From Temnopleurus reevesii (lineage: Eukaryota; Echinodermata; Echinoidea; Temnopleuroida; Temnopleuridae): 64,000 bases of DNA. Position numbers and translations under genes: made by a program. The stretch spans positions 48,622 through 112,621 of the forward strand of contig BQKZ01000278.1 in assembly GCA_036244855.1 (NCBI GenBank), given 5' to 3'. Below the pieces are notes generated by a model. That model saw nothing but the letters and a program-made list of their open reading frames with translations, searched no databases and was not told the DNA's origin. Positions 42,501 to 54,500 of the stretch are shown here, piece after piece (the stretch's first letter is position 1; every line of letters begins with the position of its first letter).

Positions 42501-45500
42501 AAGTTGTAACATCAACATTCAAAGAGACTGTTTTACAAGAGGAGATACAGAATCTTGTAGAAGAGTATCCTCTTGATGCTCCAGAGGAGACTGAACCGGC
42601 AGAAGAAGAAAGACTGGATACAATCCATGAAACTATTCAGCAAACCACTGTGACATCAACTCACACAGAGATACACCGAGTAAGTACACTTCCAGTGGCT
42701 GGGAAAGATGTTGAAGAGGTGCACCTGGAAGAGGAACAAACACAGCCAACCAATGCTGAGGTAGAAGACCTATCGCCACGTGAGGAAGGGATGACATCTG
42801 AGGATGTAGAAGAATTACAGGAAGATGTGAAAGGTCATGTCGAGCATTCTACGACAGAGACCAGAACTACTGTGGTAACAAGGGAGGTGAGATTTGTTGA
42901 GGAAACCAAGGTCGATGCCAGTCAACCGGAAGATTCAAAACTAGAGGAAGAGCCTGATATGACTGAAGGTGACATTTCCATCGATGAAGACCAATCGGAC
43001 GATTCAGATATGATTCCAGAGATCAAATTAGATTTACCATCTGATGAGATTGTTCCAGATGACGATGTCCTGGCTGAAAGACGTGCCAGAGATCGTGGAT
43101 ACCTGATTGAGCCTGACCCACCAACAGAAGAAAGTGAGATAATGCTGGGTGAAGAGGGCATCCTTGCAGAACAACTAGGTGTGGACGATGATGAAGACTT
43201 GGATACAAAGACAGAGAGCATCAGCTACATGGAAGAACATGTAGAGGAGACTCCATTGGCAAAAGAGGATGAGCCAGAAGTAGAGAGCACTCCAATTAGT
43301 TTTATCCAAAGTTCAGATGTGTCAGACATTCCCCTTGTCCAGGACGATGTTGAAGAGAGACCAGAAAGTAAGCAAGAAGATCATGATGATGTGACATCAT
43401 ACAAGACAATTGAAGAGGCAATGGTTATTGAAGGGAAAGTGTATCTTGAATCTGAACCTAGAGAAGAGCAAGAGGAAAACAAGGAAATGCCACCAGCAGA
43501 AGATGAAGCAGCTCCTGCTCCTGGAGATGGCAGAAGCACTCCAGATATTCTTGACATTACTGGAGAATATGCCATCAGCTATGCACACGTTGAAATGAGC
43601 CAACAATCATACCAAATTGATGAGCCCGGTACCCCAGACCATGCTTCCCAAGCAGAAGCAGAAGCTCCAAGAGACCAAGCACCTATTGAAGTAGAGACAG
43701 ACTATACCAATGAACATGGAGCTGTTGCTCCTGTCGAGGAACAGTATCTGGTTGACACACCTGCTTCAGAGACCAACGTCCATGAAAAGTGGGAAGAAAC
43801 ACAAGTAGGAGATGCAACCATAAGGACCAGACAGACCCACTCCGAAAACACCTACACAGATGAAACGGGAGATGGTCAGACTGTCTACACAAGACGCGTT
43901 GTGACTGAAACAAGACAAGTTATCACTAGTGGAGGACCTCTGATAGAGGGACTGACACATACTGCAGAATATCCTGAGGATTTAGACATCGAAGCACGGC
44001 CACGTTCTCCAGATTCACTTCTTACACCTGAGATCCAGGAACTTCCGGATACTCCCGAGTCCTCTACGCATGATGGTTCTTCTGAGCCTGCAGATCATCA
44101 AGCATACTGTTATGAAACGATGGATGTGACCCAGTCCACTTCTGCATCCACCCTGCTTCTACAAGATAATGTAGTTGAGGATCAAGATATTAATCTCCAG
44201 CAAGAACCACTGGAAGAGCCTCTCCTTGATGGCCCAACAGAATCAGATTACTATGACCCAAACTTGATTGGTGTTTCTCAGCAAGAGGAGTATGATTACC
44301 AGGCAGCCGAACCAGAAGTGATTGACTCCCCTCAAGATGTTGAACTTCCTGAAGGAGAAGACATCCCTCCTCAGCCATACTCTGACCAGAGTCTTCAGCA
44401 GGAAGTCAGTGCTGGTCTTTCCCACCAAGAACAAGCTCCAGATGTTGTACCACATAGTGATGTTATGGTTGAGGAATCCCATGTTCATATGTCTGTTTAC
44501 TCAGAAGAACAGTCTGTCTCAGTCTATGACACAGAGACATTTGATCTGCAGGAAGAGGATCGTGCTGATTCCATTGTAAGCCCAAGACCACCTGAACCTT
44601 TGTCTGAAGTCGAGACACAACTTCCCCCTGTTAATGTAGATGCTCTTGAAAGTTCTCCTGCACCAGAACCAGAGACTGAGGAAGTCAAAGAAGGCACTGC
44701 AGGGGATGAGGTAGATAGTCCTACAAAGCCATATACTGGACCGTTACCTATTCCAACAAGTCCTGGAGCCATGAGCTCAGAGGAACCTCCCAAATCTCCT
44801 CAGGGTTCGGTCGACGATCAATCCGAGCATACCGTAACTCACGAAGAGTTCGAGACCAAACAAGAAGATGGGGGCGTGGTCAAGAAGTCTGTCCACGTCA
44901 CGCGCACCACATTCCGACGAGAGATCAGCTTCCCTGGTGAGGCCGTCCAAAGCGGGGAGGCCATCCTCCAGACGAGATCTGTCTCAGAGTTCCTGGCAAG
45001 TCCTGGACAGTCACAGCTGAGATCAAGAGAGGTATTAAGATCTGACTCCTCCCACCGCACTCCTCACGCCTTGCATGATAGTAACTTTGGCTCAACCTTA
45101 ATGACGTGGTTGTCGAGTATTGACCCCACAGTTTTAATCGTATGCATTGGTTTGTTGATTGTCACCTTACTTATGTTTCTTTGACGATCTCAACACGTGT
45201 CCCTGCTTGTCGCTGTCTTTTCTTTTAAACTTACTGCATGCTCTTTGCATAAATACAGCAAAGCAATGTGATTTGTATCGTGTAATGCATAATATCATTT
45301 TAATTTGCACACTTTTGTTTGCATTTTAACCTTATTTCTGTGTGAAGCTCGAAGTACATCCTGCTTTCTGATAAAATGAAGGAAAAAGATAATAAAAAGG
45401 CAAAATGAATGCTTCAAACACACACTGTCAATGGAATTAATGTCCGATAATAGGTTTTATTCAACATTTTAGATTTGTTCTCATTCTATGATTTTTTTTC

Positions 45501-48500
45501 TTTGCTCAGAGCTTGATTCTTTACAAATGTGAAAGCATTAACAAATTCTGACTTATTATTATTCAAGCTAATTGTAACATCTAAAAAATGTGTGTATTTG
45601 TTCGCAGAGCAGCTGCTAAGTCAGATCTGCAATTCATAAAATGCTGCCCTCTATATAAAATGTACAGGAAATAACAAACAGTTGTAAATAAATCTGAATG
45701 ATGAAACATGGGTGTTAAGACTATAGCTATGGGAAAAAAAAGAAAAAAAAAGAGAAGTGATGTTGTAATAATATTAGAAAATAGTAATATTTTCTGGCAT
45801 ATAATTCTTAAACTATTTATATAATTCAAATATATGAGACATTGATTCCAAAAGTGGTGCTAATGGTGCAATTTAAAGATAAAGATCTATTCCTGAAAAA
45901 GTGCATTTATGTGCAATAAGAGCTTTAGTTTGTCAAGTGTGTATAATTCCACAATGGATTAAAACAAGCAATCAGAATGAAAATTTGATTTATTACGCAT
46001 ATTTTGTGAGAAGAAAATGATTTTTACTGCAATATTGATTATAACAGTACTTCTAGTGCAATAAGAAATCTATTCCGTGAGAATTACACAAAATATATAT
46101 ATTTTGTAGAGTATTCAATAAATGGTGCCTTGATAGATTTGAAAATTTAAAAGATATATTTATCTATTTACATTAAAAGAAACATTTTAACTATATTCTG
46201 ATTTATTCTGATATGATTTCTAAATATTAGCAAAATCTTTTATGTTATATGACTATTCACAATATATTATTTATAATTTTGATTCTATTGTATAATCATT
46301 CATTTTAGTTTTATTTCATCATTTCTGTTGCATTACAAAATTTTTTCAGTTGTGTTTATTAATTGTATTTCTGATAAATACAATAAATTTCAAGGGGTGA
46401 TATTTGTCCATACAAAATCTTGATGAATTGGGAAATGAACTTAATGATATTATCTGATAACCCATTATTCGAAGGTCACATGAAGGAAATATTTCACTAA
46501 TGTTTGCACATTTTTGCAAATTTTGTTGCTTTAGCATGCTTTCGAGCAATAACAGCTTTTGAATAAGCTAGCATTTAATTTTTAACATTAATGGCAATGG
46601 CTGCAAGTTTGTGTACTACCATATGGCTTAATATTTTGATCTTAGAAAGTGTGTTTTTAAAGTTTTACCACCATCAAATTATTTCATTTCAAAATGGACA
46701 TTAATATACATTTAGTTTGTTTATTGTTTAGTTTTATTTAGTAATCAATGTAAAATAAATATTTGCGTTCAAGGAAGTATTTTCCTTCATAAATATTCAT
46801 ATTCGAATAGAGACTTCTTGTGCACAGATGCTTTCAAAAATATATCATGTTCAGAAACTTTGTGTTTGTTTATTATATTTTCAGAAAATTTTTGTTATAA
46901 AAGGACAATTACAGAGATTTTATTTTATTATTGTTAAAAATATCATGTCCCTTCAAAATCAAATGGTTAGAGGATTTTGTTAATTCAAAATTATTTCTAG
47001 AAAATTTGAAATGAATTTTGATAATTTGGAAAAATGTTGGAAGAGATTATAGTCAAAATTGTTAATTTATTTTTATCGCAATATATACCATTATTATTTA
47101 CCTTACTGTATATTGTTTTCTTTTGAGAAAAGAAAATCTATAATATATTATTGCATGCAATGAAAATATGATTTTATTATGATTTATGCATTGTACGCCA
47201 ATAAAATTAAGAAGATCATAGCAAAATATTATTGTTTTTTTATGTTATTTTCATTTTGTTTCGTGACTAACACTTGTCCATGTTCAGGCATTCCTGATAT
47301 TTTATGTAGTTTCAGTAATAGAACATTGTAGAAATTGCTGCTAATGATGTATTGCATTAATTAGCAAATTTGATATAAAAATTCAAAATGTCCCAACTTT
47401 TTGGAGAGTCTTGCCTTCTTCGTCAGGGGAAAACAAGTTCTGATGTACAGAATTACTTATGTGTATAAATACACTTACATGTATATACACTTATTTGAAG
47501 AGGTATAAAAGGTTTGGGAGTAGAATTTTTTCATCTTTTGAATGAAATCATAGGTATATAGATTCAGAAAACATGAAATTGAATTTGTTAATCCCTTATT
47601 TCTAAATGAATGGGCTTTTTTTTATTTATTATATTTTTCTTAACGTCAATCACTTGTATATTATCCAATTACATCCCTTTTCCATGGAGTAGAATATATG
47701 CATTTTAAAGACATTTGTTGCATTTATAGATTTTTTATTCAACATATATTTTGGATGTAATTATATACTGGAATAATTATTTTATTTTATTTTCCTCCTG
47801 CATGGCTAACCAACTTTAAATCACTTTTTTCTGTTGCATGCTTTTCATATCTAATTAAAGTTTGACTAAATACTGTATTGCATGTGCGTGATTGTTGCAC
47901 TTCTCTCATTGATTTATTCTCTACGCAATCTAACACTGGTTTGATGTTCACAAAGTATTTTCATCAAGCATTGGAAAAGAAAATATACATGTAGCCAATC
48001 TTTATAGTAAGTCATATGAATTCATTATTTCCATAAAAAGATTTCTTAAAGATAAGTTAAAAATAAACATGTATATCTATCTTGTATAAATCATATCTAC
48101 TGCCTATGATAAAATATTTATTATAATATCGCTAGAGCATTATAATATCACTAGTGTATTCTTTTTCTAATTGATATTTTCATGTGATTCTAAATTTCGC
48201 AAGATCAAATTTTCAATGCTTGTTCATATACATGTACCCTTTTGATTGTTGTTTTGGTGCAAGTTTTCCTGAAAATCTTTGGCACTTTCATAAATACACC
48301 GCAAGTACTTAGTGTAGAGTTGCTTAAAGTTAAGGCATGAACTTAGGGTGTGTTGCATGAAATCATCACAAAGACAACACAATCCTATTAAACGTTTGCA
48401 ATTGGATAACAGATATTTTTTAATGAATTCAGAATAACCATATATGCCATGAACATGTGCCATAGAATGAAGCTCCGTTCATCAATAAGTGCAAAGATGA

Positions 48501-51500
48501 AAACTCTGATCAGATATCAATTTTTTAACTTCCGATACAAATAAGAGGTTATAGATTCTAAATAAAAATGTCTATGATTAGAGCTTTCGTATTTGCATTA
48601 TGTTTTAAATCAGATTGTTTTGCGATGGTTTTGTGCATTGACACACCATATTTGATAGCTTTGTGATATTGTGCAATTCACCCATGTTTTAGATATTTCT
48701 GAAAGTAACCTCGTTATTTTCCGCCATTATCTCACCCCCGTTTCAGGAGATGGAAGAGTCCAGTCCGCTGATATCTGAGGTACCGTTTGGAACAGAAGGC
48801 TGCAATATTTCTATCTTTCTTTTCTATTATAATTTCTGTCTTAAAACAGTAACCTGTATCTGCCGCATGAAACTGATGTATATAAAGATATATATAGTTC
48901 TGTGGCATGTTGGTGGCGTGTAGCAGCCAAATATCGATTGACAAAACAATAATATATGTACTCGTCATACACCTGTATAGGTTTTCATCTTTCATTTTAC
49001 TTATTTTTGTGTCATTATTTTTGCCTCTATCACTCGATCTCCAATCCTTGCCTCTCTCCCTTTCCCACCTCCTCTCCCACCTTTCTCTCTCTCTATCTCT
49101 CTCTTTATCTTTCAATCTTCTACTGTTTTCTTTCAATGTAGATTTTTTTTCCTTTACTTCCAGTTCTCCACTTGTATCATAATGTTATGTTTATCTCAGG
49201 AATATAAGATTGAAACATTGTGGCTCTTTATAGATCTAAAATGAACATAACATTCATACAAGGTTTTTGTGCTCACACCCTTTTCTTTTCATCTGTGCAT
49301 CTTTCTTTTGTTGATTCTTTCGTTTCTTCACCCTTTTCCGTTCTCCATTTCAACTCCTTTACTATTGCTCCCATGATAAATTCTTCGGGATAGGATCGAG
49401 TATGAGTTAAATGGGTGAAAGACTACATTTATTTCCCCCGCACCATTTTGTTAGAGATTTCACATGCTACATTGAGGGGTTATGAGAGTTCGAGATCGAG
49501 AAGGGTGAAAGGAAGAGAGAGAAAGAAAGAGATGGAGGAGAGAGAGAGTGAGAGATAGGGAGGGGAGAGTATCAAGAGGGGAGAGATGGAAATACTTGAT
49601 TCATAATTTTTCCCATCCACACCTCCCAATATCACTCTTAATGCTATAATGAATTGTGCTTCCTTTTTTTTTCAGGTTTTGTGCAACCATCATCATGTAC
49701 GGACCCCTCTTAATTTTCAATATCAGCATTTTATTTTTTATTGTTTTAAAAACATGTTTTTTTCAAACTTTCCTGCTTCTCCTCATCCATAGATGTTCTA
49801 CCATTCATCTTTCTACCCATGGATGTTCATCATCTTTTGTAAAATCATCTTTCATCAATTCATCACTTTTTGTACCTTCTTTATCATCATTCATCTTTAG
49901 CGTTTAACGAGACTTGGCTCTTCCTACCATCTCGTGGCATTCGATTGGTCCGCACTGCCCACTGACTCCATCCCTCATCTTTCCATCACCTGTTCATACC
50001 AGCATGCCATAGCGGTATAAGCGCCCTCTGTTGACAGCTTTCTTCCATTTGAACATCGTCTCATTAACTCTTTACTTCCCTGTTTTCATCTTTAAGTTCA
50101 CCTTGAACTTTTCTTTCTTTTCATTGTTTGAACTCATCATTTTCCTTCTTTTCTCCTGTCCAAACTCACATTGTTTTGCTAAATTTCCTTTTCTCATTTT
50201 TTCATATTCACATATCTCATATTTCAAAAAGACCCGATGCCACATATTCTATCACAATTCCCCTTCGTATATTATTTATAAAGTTTGAGCTGTGTCTGCA
50301 GAAATATTACAGTTGGCGTGATCATATTATTTTAGGGGTTGTTCCTCAATATATGCCAAAATTGGTGGAATTAGCTGAGAGAGTGTGTTTTGTGTGTTCA
50401 ATTATAGTTTCTAGAGAGAGTGGAAACAGGATATAGAGTTGTTATTGTAACAAGTTTATTTTCAGAAAGTAGAGTGTTTTATGTAGATATCTGAGTGAGA
50501 ACAGTATGTTTTTATGACTCGTAGAATGAATTTTGATGTGTGTTGATGACGTTATTTTAGGTGAGAAATTGAAAGTTAATTTCAGTTTAAAAATCACCGT
50601 TTTTGTGAAAAATCATTTGTATCGTCCTGTTTTGTTTTATTCCCCAACAGCTGTTTGTGCACGAGTGTGATTGTTTCTTGCTGTTTCATTTGAGAAAATG
50701 ATGTTTTTCTGTTTTAGTGGAATTTTGTTTGATGAATTCTGATATTAAGTGTGAATTATTATTTTCAATTTTGTTTGCAAAATATACAATTTACAGCAAA
50801 TTTATATTGCATATGACCAAAATATAAATTGTATACTACATATAGCATTCCAAATATATACCAAAAAATTATTTTGAACAAAACCCATATTTAAAAGCAT
50901 CAATCCAACACATTTTAATCAATAACTAAAATAGCTTTGATATGATTTTCATTTTATATTGGCAATGATTTAAAAAAAGAGAGAGATTGTTTTCTTCCAA
51001 ATTCAATTCAATTCAATTCAATGCAAATTTTATTCCATATTCCATATTCCAAATTGAAATGACATTCAATCTTATTTTAAAAGTGTGTTAACTTACGATT
51101 CATTTACTTAATTTTCTGTCACTGTATAATTTATCAGAATTATTTTAATCATAAAGTCAATTTGTTTCTGTAATTTCATTTATTAATTTTTCCCAAAAAT
51201 CTTGCATTATCCTCTACTACTGATAGAAGCTTCATGATTTGTCAATTTATATCTTTTCTCCACAGCCATTGGTCGATGAGCAACTGGATGCACCTACGAT
51301 TATTGGAGAGAGACAGGAGAAGCCAGCATATTCACCAGAAGAACTCGAAGACTTTGCACAAGCTCTCAATGAATTTTCCTGCAATGGTATGTGGGCTCTG
51401 TATGATTTTGATATTCATTGTGCTCAATATTTATTTAATATATTTAATAGTATTTTTCTATTCACCGATTTAAAAACTGGGAAGTAAGTGAAGAAGTCAA

Positions 51501-54500
51501 GCATCAATACTCATATCCATGGGTATAAACAGAAGATACATTATTGGAATATAACTATTTTTAGGTTTTTTCATTTGAATTTTGAATGAATAGTAATGGG
51601 GATATTATTTTCCTTGAGGCACAGCAATATTGTTTTGTAGGCCATCTGGGTAGTTCACAGTTCATAGCAATCACAATACAATATACAAGTTTCATTGGTG
51701 ATTGTTAGATGTAAGATGTGATAGAGCAATTTTGCTGAGAATATTACTTTTCTTTTTCTTTTTTGTTTCCTCTTTATGTTTTTCTTCTTCCTTTCTACTT
51801 TCCATCACCTTCCTCTTTTTATTTGCTTTTCTTCCTACTGCCCCAACTTTTTTTTCATTATCATAATCACCTTTGTCTTTATCTTTGTCTTGTCCTCTTT
51901 TCATTCTCACTTTTCTTCCCCTCCTTACTTTTCTATGCCCTCGCATTCCTCATATTTCCTTCTTTACCTTTGTGGGTTCTTTGGGGGGATTTTTGCTGAA
52001 TATCCTTGTTTTTTGTCTTCTCCTCCTTCCTATTCTTTTTCTTTCTGATGCTCTTCAAAATCCTCAACAAAATTGTAATCCACATCTTCCTCACTACAAA
52101 CCCTTTTTCATTACCACCAACCCGCAGACTTACCCGAGGACGACCAGGAGGCGCCATCAGCCGCCCCCTCGGACCAGCCGCTCGTCCAGGAGGACATGAA
52201 CATGACAGAGTCATCCCCGCCCTCTATGGAGACCAACCTAAAAGTCTTGGATGCTATGACACCAGAGGAAGAACAGGAGATGGAGGACCTTCTCAATATG
52301 GACTTCACCAAGCCTAGGGAGGACCCCAAGGTAGAGGGGCAGGCACCACAAGGAGGAGAGCCGGAGGAGGTTTCCCGTAAGTTTTTGGCCTTCTTTCGGT
52401 ATATTTGACTATTCCCCCCCCCCCCTCATTCTCTTAAAATTTGCTGTTGCCAGAAAGTTTATTGCAGTTGTATAGTGAGGACCTTCTCAATATGGACTTC
52501 ACCAAGCCTCGTGATGACCCAAATGTAGAGGGGCAGGCACCTCGGGGAGGAGAACCTGAGGAGGTTTCTCTTAAGTTTTTTGGTGGGCCTTTTTTTTGGT
52601 ATATTTGATTATCCCCCCACCCCCTTTCACTATGAATTCAACTCTTTTCAATCTAGCAGTGTTGCTATAAAGTTGATTGCAAATATTATGTTGAGGGCCT
52701 ACTCAATATGGACTTCACCGAACCTGGTGAGGACCCCAAGGAAGAGGGGCAGGCTCCACAGGGAGGGGAGCCAGAGGAGGTTTCCCGTAAGTTTTTTCGC
52801 CTCCTTTCGGTATATTTGACCATTCCCCCCCCCCCCCCCCCCTTTCCTTTCTATAAGTTTGATCCTTTTCAATCTAGCAGTGTTGCTAGAAATTTGGTTG
52901 GAAATACTATATTGAGGACCTGCTCAATATGGACCTCACTAAGCCTTGTGACAACCCCAAGGAAGAGGATCAGGCACTTCAGGGAGGTGATCCAGAGAAG
53001 GCTTCTCGTAAGATTGGGGGATCTGTCTTCTTTCGGTTTATTTTACCACCCCCTCCCTCCACCCCTTTCTCTATGAATTTGATCCTTTTCAATGAAAAGC
53101 CTGGAATATAAGATTTATCTCATGCACATCCCTTAACGATTGGATTTTTTGTAAATGAAGGGCTGCAAACCTACTTGAATGTTTATTAGATGCAATATCA
53201 TGTAAAGATTGACATGTTTGACTCAGCTGGTTTATTATTCACATTACATTTTATAATCTGATAAGTATTCCAGAAGAATGGCTTATATTGGAATGTCTTT
53301 ATTGTGTATTAGAGTGAAAAAAAAAAGTATTTCACTAACATCATATCAACCATTGCCCATCTAGCTTCCACCCCTGCTAGTCCAACCACTCCCCACGTAG
53401 ACCTGATACCTGACGATATAGACCTTACTGCCGCAGCCAATCAGCTACAGAAGGAGAGAGGGGAGGAGCCTGAAGTGGGCGGAGCTACTGGCGGAGGTGA
53501 TTGGACTATTTGAAAAGCAATTTTTTTAATAAAAAATCTGCAGCAGAATTATGGAAAATGAGATAGAATAGGATAAAATGGTAGAAAACATATAGAGCTT
53601 GTAAAGCATACAACTTCTGGCAAACAAATAAATAGATATCTTCTCTCCTTGTTCTGTTAGATCAAATAATAAATACTCAAAGCCATATATACAGCGAAGC
53701 ACAATCTTTTGTTTTTTACATTGAATACAGTCACATGTACATGAAAGTGTATTAGGTTTTATGTAACTCTAGGGTTATTTCCAACTACTTATTAATTTTC
53801 CATCTCCACCAAGCTTAGTATGTGTTGGATTTATAAGTTTCTGAAGATAGGTATGTAATTGTTCATTTCATTACAAAGAGCATTTATTGCAGAGGGAAAA
53901 AAATTATATTAGAATAATGGTCTCTCCTATATTACTTATTGCATGTAATAAAGCTACAAAACTTTAGAAGGTAAATGCAAGGACAGATACCTAAATATAG
54001 AAAGAGGATTGCACATTAGTTTTCATAAAATCTGGCATCAATCAGTGTAAGAAAAGACACATAATAAATCAATTTTGATAGAAGAATAATAATGAGTAAT
54101 GATAAAGACACATTGAAGATTTTTTAGGCGATTAATTATCGTACTTCTACAATGCCATAATCCAAATATCACACCATATGTATGGTTGGAATGATAGATT
54201 TATTACAGTTTTATGTCTTTTAAGAGTCTTTTAGTTCAAATTTCTTTGTTTCTTATATTTCTTACTTTCCTTTTCTCCATTTCCTTGTCTTAGCTGAGGA
54301 GCGCGAGCCAAAAACACCAGAAATCACAGATTTCTTAGATGAACAATTTTCTTTACTCCCTAATGGTGCGTAAAAACAGGACAGTTACTGCATTTTACCC
54401 TTTTTTTAGCCATGAAGGGGGCCGAAAACACCAGACATAGGCACTCACCCTGCCTCTTGTGCTCGCAACCCTATTGCATGTACTTTTTTGAATGCTACCC

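Noticed and set aside
49656..50436. Several hydrophobic open frames on the + strand
   Set aside because: Pyrimidine-rich low-complexity DNA yields Phe/Leu/Ser-rich frames; no splice or homology support.
54420..54450. GGGGGCCGAAAACACCAGAC after the 72-nt exon resembles part of that exon
   Set aside because: Similarity covers only about 18 nt and could be chance.
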